In this document: positions 1 to 5,632 of the stretch, in pieces
How the letters are laid out: the number at the start of each line of letters is the position of its first letter
How positions within the stretch are numbered: position 1 is the stretch's first letter
From: an uncultured Methanobrevibacter sp.
Lineage (GTDB): Archaea > Methanobacteriota > Methanobacteria > Methanobacteriales > Methanobacteriaceae
Assembly (NCBI GenBank): GCA_902795935.1
Contig: CADBMS010000118.1
Coordinates: 1-8,593 of the forward strand
Direction: 5' to 3'
DNA: 8,593 nucleotides
The notes under the pieces: model-generated
What the model saw: the letters and a program-made list of their open reading frames with translations, nothing else
Database searches by the model: none
What the model was told of the DNA's origin: nothing
Position numbers and translations under genes: made by a program

Positions 1-2
1 AT

Positions 3-185
3 GTTCCTAAAGTTATATGTGATTTAGCTTCAAATTTAATCATTCCTGAATTCAAAAAGATCACAAACCACATCACAGACATCAAAAATAGCACCCATAT
101 CCAACAAAATCGAAAACTGATTCCTAAAAAAACTTCCCCAAAAAACATTAAAAAAATATACAAAACAAAAAAAAGGAATTCATAA
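3..185 (+). CDS. C-terminal fragment of an unidentified protein (5' end outside window)
   Basis: An open frame enters from the left edge and runs 60 codons to a TAA at 183-185. The other two forward frames hit stops within the first 30 bases, and the opposite strand is also interrupted. Staying open this long in such AT-rich DNA suggests real coding sequence. The first ~23 residues look like ordinary folded protein (VICDLASNLIIPEF). The rest is a low-complexity polar tail rich in Lys, Asn and Thr that ends in repeated Lys pairs. I do not recognise the family. It could also be the decayed end of a pseudogene. The + strand here is rich in A and C and poor in G compared with the genes downstream. 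Confidence 0.4.
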   Translation, partial: VPKVICDLASNLIIPEFKKITNHITDIKNSTHIQQNRKLIPKKTSPKNIKKIYKTKKRNS

Positions 186-490
186 AACGATTCGACCTAA
201 AAATAAAATATTGGAACGAATATAACACAAATTTCTAAAAACCACCAAAGTTTTTGAAAGTGCCAATGTTTTTTAATGAATAGATTATTAAATTATTAAA
301 ATAAAGATTTAATACATGTTTAATAAAAGTTATTTAATAGTAATATATGCATATTCAACAATATAATATTATAAATTAACATAAATTTTAATATTAACTC
401 TAAGATTTATAATAATTAATGTTAAATTTATTAAACTCTTTTATCAAGAAAAAACATCCCCCAATCTAATTTCAAAGGAAGATTTTAATT
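186..490. other. AT-rich intergenic spacer upstream of the methyltransferase
   Basis: These 305 bases contain no convincing gene. They are extremely AT-rich, with many TTAAT/ATTAA runs and a perfect 10-base palindrome (ATATGCATAT, 345-354). TATA-like strings are present (for example TTATAAATT at 369-377), but the background is too AT-rich to choose one as the promoter. The segment ends in a clear ribosome binding site, AAAGGAAG at 474-481. Confidence 0.5.
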
Positions 491-1102
491 ATGACTAAAA
501 AGAAAGACCAATGCAGAAAACCTCATGGCGAAGAAGGTATTAAAACAATTAAAAATATGAATAAAAATCATATAGACATCTCTAACTTTGCTTTTGAATG
601 TATTAACATTAATAGTGATGATAAAATATTAGATATTGGTTGTGGTGGTGGAGTAAATATAGAAAAGTTTCTTAAAATAACAAAAAATAATGTTGATGGT
701 CTTGATTATTCAGATATATCTGTTCAAGAATCCATTAAAAGAAATAAAAATGCAGTTAATAATGGCCGATGTGAAATAATGCAATCTAATGTTTGCGATA
801 TGCCAATTGAAAATGAAACATATGATTTAATATCTGCTTTTGAGACAATTTATTTTTGGCCAGATTTAAATGAAACATTTAAGGAAGTTTTTCGAATCAT
901 TAAACCAAATGGACAATTTATGATTGCTCAGGGAACTGATGGAAATCATCCTGATGATGAAAAATGGCTAAATACTGTTGAAGGAATGAGTGTTTATAAT
1001 GCTTCTGAATTAGAAGAATATTTACTTAATGCAGGATTTAATAATGTTGAAAGTTTTAAAAAAGATGGAGACTACATTTTAGTAGTAATTGCAAAAAAAT
1101 AA
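491..1102 (+). CDS. Class I SAM-dependent methyltransferase (UbiE-like), substrate unknown
   Basis: A 203-residue, probably cytosolic protein with a Rossmann-type methyltransferase domain. Motif I, ILDIGCGGG, is at residues 46-54 and binds S-adenosylmethionine. The acidic end of strand 2 is in VDGLDYS (68-74). NVCDMPIENETYDLI (100-114) covers motifs II and III, and RIIKPNGQFMI (135-145) is the post-motif helix and strand. The N-terminal stretch before motif I (CRKPHGEEG ... MNKNH) resembles that of small stand-alone methyltransferases common in gut anaerobes, by memory only. Nothing shows whether the target is a small molecule, a lipid or a protein. AAAGGAAG ends 9 bases before the ATG and supports the start. 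It appears monocistronic: 279 bases separate it from azlC. Family certain, substrate unknown. Confidence 0.9.
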   Translation: MTKKKDQCRKPHGEEGIKTIKNMNKNHIDISNFAFECININSDDKILDIGCGGGVNIEKFLKITKNNVDGLDYSDISVQESIKRNKNAVNNGRCEIMQSNVCDMPIENETYDLISAFETIYFWPDLNETFKEVFRIIKPNGQFMIAQGTDGNHPDDEKWLNTVEGMSVYNASELEEYLLNAGFNNVESFKKDGDYILVVIAKK

Positions 1103-1381
1103 GAATAGGTTAATTAATATAATATCTGTTAAAATTATAAAATAAATTTTTAATAAAACATAATACTCATTTATTTGTTTAAAACTTGTTATTAAAAGTA
1201 ATATTCATTTTAAAGTAAATATTATTATCACTTAAGACAATATCTGATTTGGTTTACCTTATGGTTATTTAAAAGTTAATTAAATTGGATAGTTCAATTA
1301 AAGAGATATTATTACTAATTACACACTTAGAACATATTGGTTTTATAAAATTTTTGATTAATATATGATTTCGATATTATT
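1103..1381. other. AT-rich spacer between methyltransferase and azlC
   Basis: These 279 bases contain no open frame that looks coding. A run of A/T-rich sequence just after the methyltransferase stop could end its transcript, but no strong hairpin or long T-tract is visible. The only interpretable element is the TATA-like box near the 3' end. Confidence 0.4.
1341..1349 (+). promoter_or_regulatory. Candidate TATA box for azlC-azlD
   Basis: TTTTATAAA stands out at 1341-1349, centred about 37 bases before the azlC ATG. Archaeal transcription usually starts ~25-27 bases downstream of the box centre, which puts the start near 1371 and leaves a leader of only ~10 bases. No Shine-Dalgarno-like sequence lies between box and ATG. 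The AT-rich background makes the call tentative. Confidence 0.4.
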
Positions 1382-2074
1382 ATGTCTAAAAAAGAAAAGT
1401 TCATCAAAGGATCAAAAATGGCTATACCTATTGCATTTGGTTATATTCCAATGGGAATAGGTTATGCTGCCATTGCTATACAAGCCGGTATGAATCCCAT
1501 TCAGACTATTTCAATGTCTTTTTTAGTTTATGCTGGTGCTGGACAAATCATAGCAGCATCAATGTTAGGTAGTGGAGCCGGATTGTTAGCGATTGTTTTA
1601 ACTAATTTTGTTGTAAATTTAAGATATTTTGTAATGTCAACCTGTGTTTTAAATAAAGTAGAAGAGAGTAATTTAGGTTTAAATATTTTATCAGGACATT
1701 TAACTGTTGATGAATCCTTTGCAATGTTTTCATTAAGTGAAAATAATAATATTTGGTCATATATTGGATTAGGTCTAACTGCTTGGTTATCGTGGTGTTT
1801 TGGTGCAGCAATTGGTGTTGTTGTTTTGGATTTTCTTCCAGTTATTGTTGCAAATAGCTTTAATATTTCATTATATGCATTATTTGTAGCTATTTTAATT
1901 CCTGCAATTAAAGAAAATAGGCAAATTACAATTTTAGTTTTGGTAACTGCTATTTTAAATATATTGTTGAGTCAATTTATTGGAAATTGGTCTTTAATTG
2001 TATCTACTCTCATTGGAGCTATTATTGGAATGTATATTGTTGATGATGAATATTTACTTTTAGGTGAAGTTTAA
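1382..2074 (+). CDS. azlC: AzlC family branched-chain amino acid exporter, large subunit
   Basis: A 230-residue polytopic membrane protein of the AzlC family. With AzlD it forms an exporter for branched-chain amino acids, as shown for Bacillus AzlCD (azaleucine resistance) and Corynebacterium BrnFE. Family features are visible: the Gly/Pro-rich first helix IAFGYIPMGIGYAA (17-30), SFLVYAGAGQ (46-55), NLRYFVMS (79-86), the acidic LTVDESFA motif (107-114) and the late helix LYALFVAILIPAIK (164-177). About seven hydrophobic segments can be counted. Length is normal for the family. The stop overlaps the azlD start by one base (TAATG), so the two are translated together. The start lacks a Shine-Dalgarno and may be leaderless. 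The true substrate in this archaeon is inferred; methionine is a known alternative for such pairs. Confidence 0.93.
   Translation: MSKKEKFIKGSKMAIPIAFGYIPMGIGYAAIAIQAGMNPIQTISMSFLVYAGAGQIIAASMLGSGAGLLAIVLTNFVVNLRYFVMSTCVLNKVEESNLGLNILSGHLTVDESFAMFSLSENNNIWSYIGLGLTAWLSWCFGAAIGVVVLDFLPVIVANSFNISLYALFVAILIPAIKENRQITILVLVTAILNILLSQFIGNWSLIVSTLIGAIIGMYIVDDEYLLLGEV
2062..2067 (+). promoter_or_regulatory. Shine-Dalgarno of azlD inside azlC
   Basis: AGGTGA lies in the last codons of azlC, 6 bases before the azlD ATG at 2074. It matches the methanogen 16S 3' end (complement of GGAGGTGATC). Together with the TAATG overlap it supports coupled translation. Confidence 0.65.
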
Positions 2075-2394
2075 TGGATTTTATTAACATGATTATACTT
2101 GGTTGTGCGATTGTAACATTTATTCCAAGGTTAATTCCTGCATTATTTATTGATAAGTTAAATTTTTCACCTAAAGTTGATAAATTTTTAAATTTAATTC
2201 CTTATACTGCTTTAGCAGCGTTAATATGTCCTGGTGTTTTAACTGTTGATGAAAGTATGTGGTATATTGGTTTAATTGGAGCTATTGTTGCAGCAATTTT
2301 ATCCTGGAAAAAAGTTCCACTTGGAGCTATTGTAATTTTAACAGTTATTATTTTAATTATAGTTTATAGTGTTGTTCCATTAATGATTTTATAA
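2074..2394 (+). CDS. azlD: AzlD family branched-chain amino acid exporter, small subunit
   Basis: A 106-residue membrane protein, the usual size for AzlD/BrnE, the small partner of AzlC. The family signature is clear: VTFIPRLIP at residues 14-22 near the end of the first helix, FLNLIPYTALAAL at 38-50, then CPGVL (52-56). Hydrophobic stretches lie at about 5-20, 39-56, 62-77 and 82-104. It begins within the azlC stop codon with a good internal Shine-Dalgarno, so it should be made in step with azlC. No regulatory gene (such as an Lrp-type regulator) lies beside the pair in this window. By family knowledge it works only as a complex with AzlC. Confidence 0.92.
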   Translation: MDFINMIILGCAIVTFIPRLIPALFIDKLNFSPKVDKFLNLIPYTALAALICPGVLTVDESMWYIGLIGAIVAAILSWKKVPLGAIVILTVIILIIVYSVVPLMIL

Positions 2395-2586
2395 ATAACT
2401 TTGATTAATTCTTATTGAAATAAAATATATAAATTATTGTATATGTTTTATAATTAAATTGCGTATATTATTTTATTTCTCTACTGGAATATATTATGAA
2501 TTGCTTGTTTTTATTTGAAACATATCAAATATACATATTATTTAAATAAAATATTTATTTTTATAAATAGTTTAACTAATTACTAC

Positions 2587-2604
2587 AAAAAAAGCTTTTA
2601 TAAT
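2587..2604 (+). promoter_or_regulatory. Candidate BRE plus TATA box for the exbB-like gene
   Basis: A purine run ending in AAAAAGC is followed directly by TTTTATAAT (2596-2604), the arrangement of an archaeal BRE and TATA box. Transcription would start near 2626 and leave a ~95-base leader. A second TATA-like string, TTTTATAAAT, lies at about 2559-2568, so the choice is uncertain. Confidence 0.4.
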
Positions 2605-2707
2605 GATATAACCAATATATTATTATTTAACAATACATTAAAGATTAATAAGAAGATTAAATAAAAATAATAACGATTATTCTAAATTCAATTTTTTATT
2701 TCATACT

Positions 2708-2714
2708 AGGTGAT
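2708..2714 (+). promoter_or_regulatory. Strong Shine-Dalgarno for the exbB-like gene
   Basis: AGGTGAT is a 7-base exact match to the anti-Shine-Dalgarno of methanogen 16S rRNA and sits 6 bases before the ATG at 2721. It fixes the start codon and is the strongest initiation signal in the window. Confidence 0.75.
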
Positions 2715-2720
2715 TATTAG

Positions 2721-3560
2721 ATGATAATAGAATTTTTAACAAATGGTTTTGGAACTATTCTTGAAATGTTCCAAAAAGGAGGAGCAATAAGTTATCTTAT
2801 TGCAATAATTGGAATATATGGATTAATAACATCCATTGAAAAAATATTATACTTTAGAAAAATATCAAAAGTAAGTCCTCCTCAAATTATAGGTGCGGTT
2901 ACTGAAGCAATGGAACGTGGAGGATCATTAGAAGCATTAAAATCAATTGGACATTACCAAAATCCAATATCCAAAATTATAACAGAAGCATTAAAGATAG
3001 GTTACAGGAATAAAACAGAAGTAGAAGATTCTATGGAAAGAGTATTCATTGTAGAAATGAGTACTATGACAAAAAATCTAAACACACTTAAGACTATTAT
3101 TGAAGTATCTCCATTATTAGGACTTATAGGTACTGTTATTGGCATATGGAATACTTTTAAAGTTATGGGTATTCAAGGAAACATTACTGGTATGGCTGAA
3201 GGTATTTACATAGCATTAATAACAACCATCATGGGACTAACAGTTGCGATTATATTAATGCCAATCTATTCATATATAATAGGATTAGTTGAAAAAGAAA
3301 TGGACAAAATTGAATTAGCTAAAAAAATGACTAATTGGGGATATGCAACTATGAAACTTCGTGTTGACACCAATATTGAATGTACTATAGAAGCATTACA
3401 AGATTCAGAAGGCATAGTTAATGTTAAACAAATTAATGAATTATACTCAAATATATGGGTTGCATTTAAACCAAGTATGCTTGAAAAAAGTATTGGAAAT
3501 ATAGTGTTAGAAAAATGTAATACTGATATTGAAATTATAGAAAGTAAACTAAAACAATAA
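2721..3560 (+). CDS. MotA/TolQ/ExbB family proton channel protein
   Basis: A 279-residue membrane protein of the family whose pentamers conduct H+ (or Na+) and drive a mechanical partner. The first membrane helix is at about 22-44. A cytosolic domain with several amphipathic helices follows (about 50-125). The channel helices are SPLLGLIGTVIGIWNTFK (130-147) and the segment from E160 to about 187 containing ALITTIMGL (165-173). T138 and T169 match the conserved pore threonines of ExbB/TolQ. The position matching E. coli ExbB Glu176 appears to be Ile164; a Glu is instead four residues earlier (E160). About 90 residues follow the last helix, longer than in E. coli ExbB. The ExbD-like gene starts 24 bases downstream, so the two surely form a complex. 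The cargo or task is unknown. Confidence 0.88.
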   Translation: MIIEFLTNGFGTILEMFQKGGAISYLIAIIGIYGLITSIEKILYFRKISKVSPPQIIGAVTEAMERGGSLEALKSIGHYQNPISKIITEALKIGYRNKTEVEDSMERVFIVEMSTMTKNLNTLKTIIEVSPLLGLIGTVIGIWNTFKVMGIQGNITGMAEGIYIALITTIMGLTVAIILMPIYSYIIGLVEKEMDKIELAKKMTNWGYATMKLRVDTNIECTIEALQDSEGIVNVKQINELYSNIWVAFKPSMLEKSIGNIVLEKCNTDIEIIESKLKQ

Positions 3561-3584
3561 TATCATACTTAGAAGGTTCAAAAT

Positions 3585-3980
3585 ATGGCAATAGATGTTG
3601 ATAAGTTCCGTAAAAAACTAAAAAATAATACACCCAGTTTTAATATGGTGCCATTTATTGATATTTTATTTACATTACTAATATTTATGGTAGTGGCAAC
3701 TAGCATGCAATCTGCAGATATAAATGATAGTGATTCTGGAAAACCAGTGCAAAGTGAAAGTAGTGGTCCTTCAGAATATTATTTAATACCAGTGGCAGGT
3801 TTAACACATGTTACTGTTAATGGCGTTGATAGATCCCATTTAATCAAAAATAGTTCAATAACAGTGCATACCACCGTAATTGACGCAGGAGAAATTATTA
3901 TTCAACCTAAAAAAGGTACAATTATTATAACAACACCAAAAGGGATAGATATCGAAAAAGCTGTTAAAATGCCTGCTTAA
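3585..3980 (+). CDS. ExbD/TolR-like proton channel partner with unusual outer domain
   Basis: A 131-residue single-pass membrane protein. A basic N-terminus (FRKKLKNN, 8-15) leads into NMVPFIDILFTLLIFM (20-35), a good match to the ExbD/TolR helix with the essential proton-carrying Asp at D26 after a Pro. After the helix comes a short Ser/Asp/Glu-rich linker (about 44-64). Then ~65 residues of predicted beta-rich sequence rich in Ile, Thr and Val (for example TIIITTPKGIDIEKAV, 112-127) face outside. I cannot match this part to the usual periplasmic ExbD fold. AGAAGGT at 3571-3577 is the ribosome binding site. It follows the channel gene by 24 bases. A receptor, TonB or wall-binding domain is not present. 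The helix assignment is strong; the role is unknown. Confidence 0.8.
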   Translation: MAIDVDKFRKKLKNNTPSFNMVPFIDILFTLLIFMVVATSMQSADINDSDSGKPVQSESSGPSEYYLIPVAGLTHVTVNGVDRSHLIKNSSITVHTTVIDAGEIIIQPKKGTIIITTPKGIDIEKAVKMPA

Positions 3981-4031
3981 AAATAATTAGAAATTAAACT
4001 AAAATAATTATTATTAAAATAATAAAATAAA

Positions 4032-4036
4032 AGGTG
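4032..4036 (+). promoter_or_regulatory. Shine-Dalgarno of purO
   Basis: AGGTG, within AAGGTGGAT, ends 12 bases before the purO ATG at 4049. It supports that start, where the protein begins with the family's typical MYLGRILAVG. Confidence 0.55.
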
Positions 4037-4048
4037 GATTGAAAAATA

Positions 4049-4657
4049 ATGTATCTTGGTAGAATTTTAGCAGTAGGATCAAATGAAAATGGAAAATTTG
4101 TAGCATATCGAGTGTCAAGTAGGTCTTTTCCTAATAGAATTGCTAAAACACATGAAAATAGATCGGAAATTGTTCCAAGTGAAGGAAATGAAAAAGACAT
4201 CTACAAAAATCCATATATAACTTACAATTGTATAAAAATTGTTAAGGATATGGCAGTGGTTTCTAATGGATCACATACTGATGTTATTGCAGACAAAATA
4301 TCTTTAGGTATGAATATTCGTGATGCTTTAGCATATTCTTTGTTAACTATGGATTATGAAAAAGATGATTATAATACACCTCGCATAGCAGGAGTTATCA
4401 CAAAAACTGGTGAAGCATATATTGGCATTATAACTCATGAGAGCATTATTGTTGAAAAGATTCCTAAAGGAAAAGCATTTCACATTTCTACTTATGAACA
4501 TATTAAACCAGCTGAAATTGAATTTATTGCAAGTAATTCTGAAGAATCAGCAAAATTCATAATTGATGGTGGAAAATTTGCAGATTTTGAAAATCCAGTT
4601 ACTTCATCAGCTGCATTTTTGAAAGATGATGGTGAATGGAAAATAAGTTCCATTTAG
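4049..4657 (+). CDS. purO: Archaeal IMP cyclohydrolase (PurO)
   Basis: PurO closes the purine ring: it converts FAICAR to IMP, the last step of de novo purine synthesis, in archaea that lack bacterial PurH. It is a cytosolic enzyme with the N-terminal-nucleophile hydrolase fold, known from the Methanothermobacter MTH1020 structure. The 202-residue length is typical. The start MYLGRILAVG (1-10) and YRVSSRSFPNR (20-30) are family signatures. VVSNGSHTD (70-78) and DYNTPRIAGV (107-116) are further conserved blocks. Unlike Ntn hydrolases that process themselves, no propeptide precedes the start. It lies 68 bases after the exbD-like gene and 65 before cofE. Those gaps allow read-through, but an oligo-T run follows purO. 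Its product IMP feeds GTP, which cofE, cofD and arfA all need directly or indirectly. Confidence 0.95.
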   Translation: MYLGRILAVGSNENGKFVAYRVSSRSFPNRIAKTHENRSEIVPSEGNEKDIYKNPYITYNCIKIVKDMAVVSNGSHTDVIADKISLGMNIRDALAYSLLTMDYEKDDYNTPRIAGVITKTGEAYIGIITHESIIVEKIPKGKAFHISTYEHIKPAEIEFIASNSEESAKFIIDGGKFADFENPVTSSAAFLKDDGEWKISSI

Positions 4658-4667
4658 AGGCCAAATA

Positions 4668-4696
4668 TTTTTTTAAAAATTATTTAAACAATAATT
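4668..4696 (+). terminator. Oligo-T run and small hairpin after purO
   Basis: A run of seven T (4668-4674) lies just after the purO stop. It is followed by an inverted repeat with 7-base arms (AATTATT 4678-4684, AATAATT 4690-4696). Oligo-T alone can terminate archaeal transcription. The base composition makes this weak evidence, and read-through into cofE remains likely. Confidence 0.25.
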
Positions 4697-4710
4697 ATTA
4701 AGTTATTTAT

Positions 4711-4715
4711 GAGGG
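4711..4715 (+). promoter_or_regulatory. Shine-Dalgarno fixing the TTG start of cofE
   Basis: GAGGG lies 7 bases before the TTG at 4723. No in-frame ATG exists at a position that would keep the family's N-terminus, so this site decides the start. Confidence 0.55.
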
Positions 4716-4722
4716 AAATATA

Positions 4723-5487
4723 TTGATTGATATTAAGTTAATTGGTTTAACTAGTATACCTTTAGTTAAAAAAGATGATGATTTATTAGAATTAGTTATA
4801 AATGCTATTAAAAAAGAATCAATTGACATATGTGATGGTGATGTTTTTGTTATTGCTGAAACATTAATCTCTAAAATTGAAGGCAATTATATTAAATTAG
4901 AAGATATTATTCCTACAAATAAATCTGTTGAATTAGCTAAAAAAACTAAAAAGAACCCTAAGTTAATGGAAGTTATTTTAAATGAGTCTAATGAGATAGT
5001 TCGTGTTGGATCTGATTTTATTGTATGTGAAACAAAACATGGCTTTGTCTGTGCTAATGCAGGTATTGATGAATCTAATGTTGAAGATGGATACGTTACC
5101 CCAATGCCACAAAATCCAGATATGAGTGCTAGTTCTTTAAGATTATCTCTTGAAAAACATTTTGGTTGTGAACTTGGAGTTATTATTTCTGATACTCAAG
5201 GTCGTGCTTTTCGTGTAGGTGCCGTAGGTGTGGCTATTGGTTGTTCAGGTATTGTTTCATTATGGAATCGCCAAGGCGAGAAAGATTTGTATGGTCGTGA
5301 GCTTCAAACAACTGAAATTGCAATTGCTGATGAATTAGCTGCTTCTGCTTCTTTATTAATGGGTCAAGCAGATGAAGGCATTCCTATTGTTATTGTTAGG
5401 AATCATCCTAATTTTAAAGAAATTCGATCTGAGGAATCAAGTATTGATTCATTAATTAGACCCAAAGAATTTGATGCTTTTAGATAA
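4723..5487 (+). CDS. cofE: Coenzyme F420-0:L-glutamate ligase
   Basis: CofE adds L-glutamates to F420-0, with GTP as energy source, to make F420-1 and F420-2. F420 is the hydride carrier of methanogenesis. The 254-residue length matches the archaeal single-domain enzyme, without the FMN domain fused in actinobacterial FbiB. Visible family blocks are KLIGLTSIP (5-13) at the N-terminus, GDVFVIAETLISK (39-51), CANAGIDESN (110-119) with D116, and ISDTQGRAFR (155-164) with D157 and T158. The aspartates in the last two blocks match metal ligands in the Archaeoglobus CofE structure. LWNRQGEKDLYGREL (180-194) is the conserved substrate loop. Translation starts at TTG, supported by GAGGG seven bases upstream. 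A T-run after the gene and a 145-base gap separate it from cofD, the enzyme that acts just before it in the pathway. Confidence 0.96.
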   Translation: MIDIKLIGLTSIPLVKKDDDLLELVINAIKKESIDICDGDVFVIAETLISKIEGNYIKLEDIIPTNKSVELAKKTKKNPKLMEVILNESNEIVRVGSDFIVCETKHGFVCANAGIDESNVEDGYVTPMPQNPDMSASSLRLSLEKHFGCELGVIISDTQGRAFRVGAVGVAIGCSGIVSLWNRQGEKDLYGRELQTTEIAIADELAASASLLMGQADEGIPIVIVRNHPNFKEIRSEESSIDSLIRPKEFDAFR

Positions 5488-5510
5488 TAATAATTACTGA
5501 TTTAATATTA

Positions 5511-5520
5511 TTTTTTTGTT
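5511..5520 (+). terminator. Oligo-T stretch downstream of cofE
   Basis: Seven T followed by GTT (5511-5520) lie 23 bases after the cofE stop. Such U-rich tracts act as intrinsic terminators in archaea without needing a hairpin. This would make cofE the end of one transcript and leave cofD to its own promoter. Confidence 0.35.
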
Positions 5521-5550
5521 TGTATAATGCTTGAAAATATTTTTAATAAA

Positions 5551-5560
5551 AATATAAATA
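5551..5560 (+). promoter_or_regulatory. Candidate TATA element for cofD-arfA
   Basis: AATATAAATA at 5551-5560 follows an A-rich stretch. It would place the transcription start near 5582, directly in front of the inverted repeat. A competing box, TTTTATAAT (5612-5620), would start transcription near 5642 and would suit only the internal ATG at 5648. Confidence 0.3.
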
Positions 5561-5582
5561 GTAAGTGATAAAATCTATTTTC

Positions 5583-5611
5583 TATAGGAATATTAATTTT
5601 AATATTCTATA
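5583..5611. repeat. Inverted repeat upstream of cofD
   Basis: The left arm TATAGGAATATTAA (5583-5596) pairs with the right arm TTAATATTCTATA (5599-5611): 13 base pairs with one bulged G and a two-base TT centre. It lies 21 bases before the cofD ATG. It could be an operator for a dimeric repressor or a leader hairpin. It is longer than the chance AT palindromes elsewhere in the window and includes G-C pairs. Confidence 0.5.
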
Positions 5612-5632
5612 TTTTATAATGATTAAAAGTAT

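Larger units (their letters stand above)
2395..2720. other. AT-rich spacer before the proton-channel pair
   Basis: These 326 bases contain no convincing gene. They hold a pyrimidine-rich patch (2471-2482) and an inverted repeat with perfect 7-base arms (AAATAAA 2544-2550, TTTATTT 2554-2560) followed by a T-rich stretch, which may mark the end of azlCD transcription. After that come TATA-like boxes and a strong ribosome binding site for the next gene. Confidence 0.45.

Noticed and set aside
186..490. CRISPR array or tandem repeat in the AT-rich leader
   Set aside because: The recurring TTAAT/ATTAA strings have no constant unit or spacer length and reflect base composition.
1103..1381. Small RNA or tRNA gene
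   Set aside because: No GC-richer block, cloverleaf arms or T-loop sequence is visible; structural RNAs in such AT-rich archaea usually stand out by higher GC.
1602..1811. Open frame on the - strand inside azlC
   Set aside because: It is a shadow of azlC: low-complexity Leu/Gln/Tyr-rich translation, no ribosome binding site, and the + strand gene is certain.
2544..2560. 7-base-arm inverted repeat as a true operator
   Set aside because: The arms are pure A/T with no conserved flanks, so chance is a good explanation; kept only as a note in the spacer entry.
2721..3980. Zorya-type defence system (ZorAB)
   Set aside because: The channel lacks the very long cytoplasmic tail of ZorA, the partner lacks an OmpA-like wall-binding domain, and no ZorC, ZorD or ZorE gene follows; purO does.
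2721..3980. Flagellar stator MotAB
   Set aside because: The partner protein is too short and has no OmpA-type domain, and archaea swim with ATP-driven archaella rather than MotAB-powered flagella.
3994..4200. Open frame on the - strand over the start of purO
   Set aside because: It overlaps the conserved N-terminus of purO, runs into the spacer with a hydrophobic Ile-rich end, and has no recognisable family.
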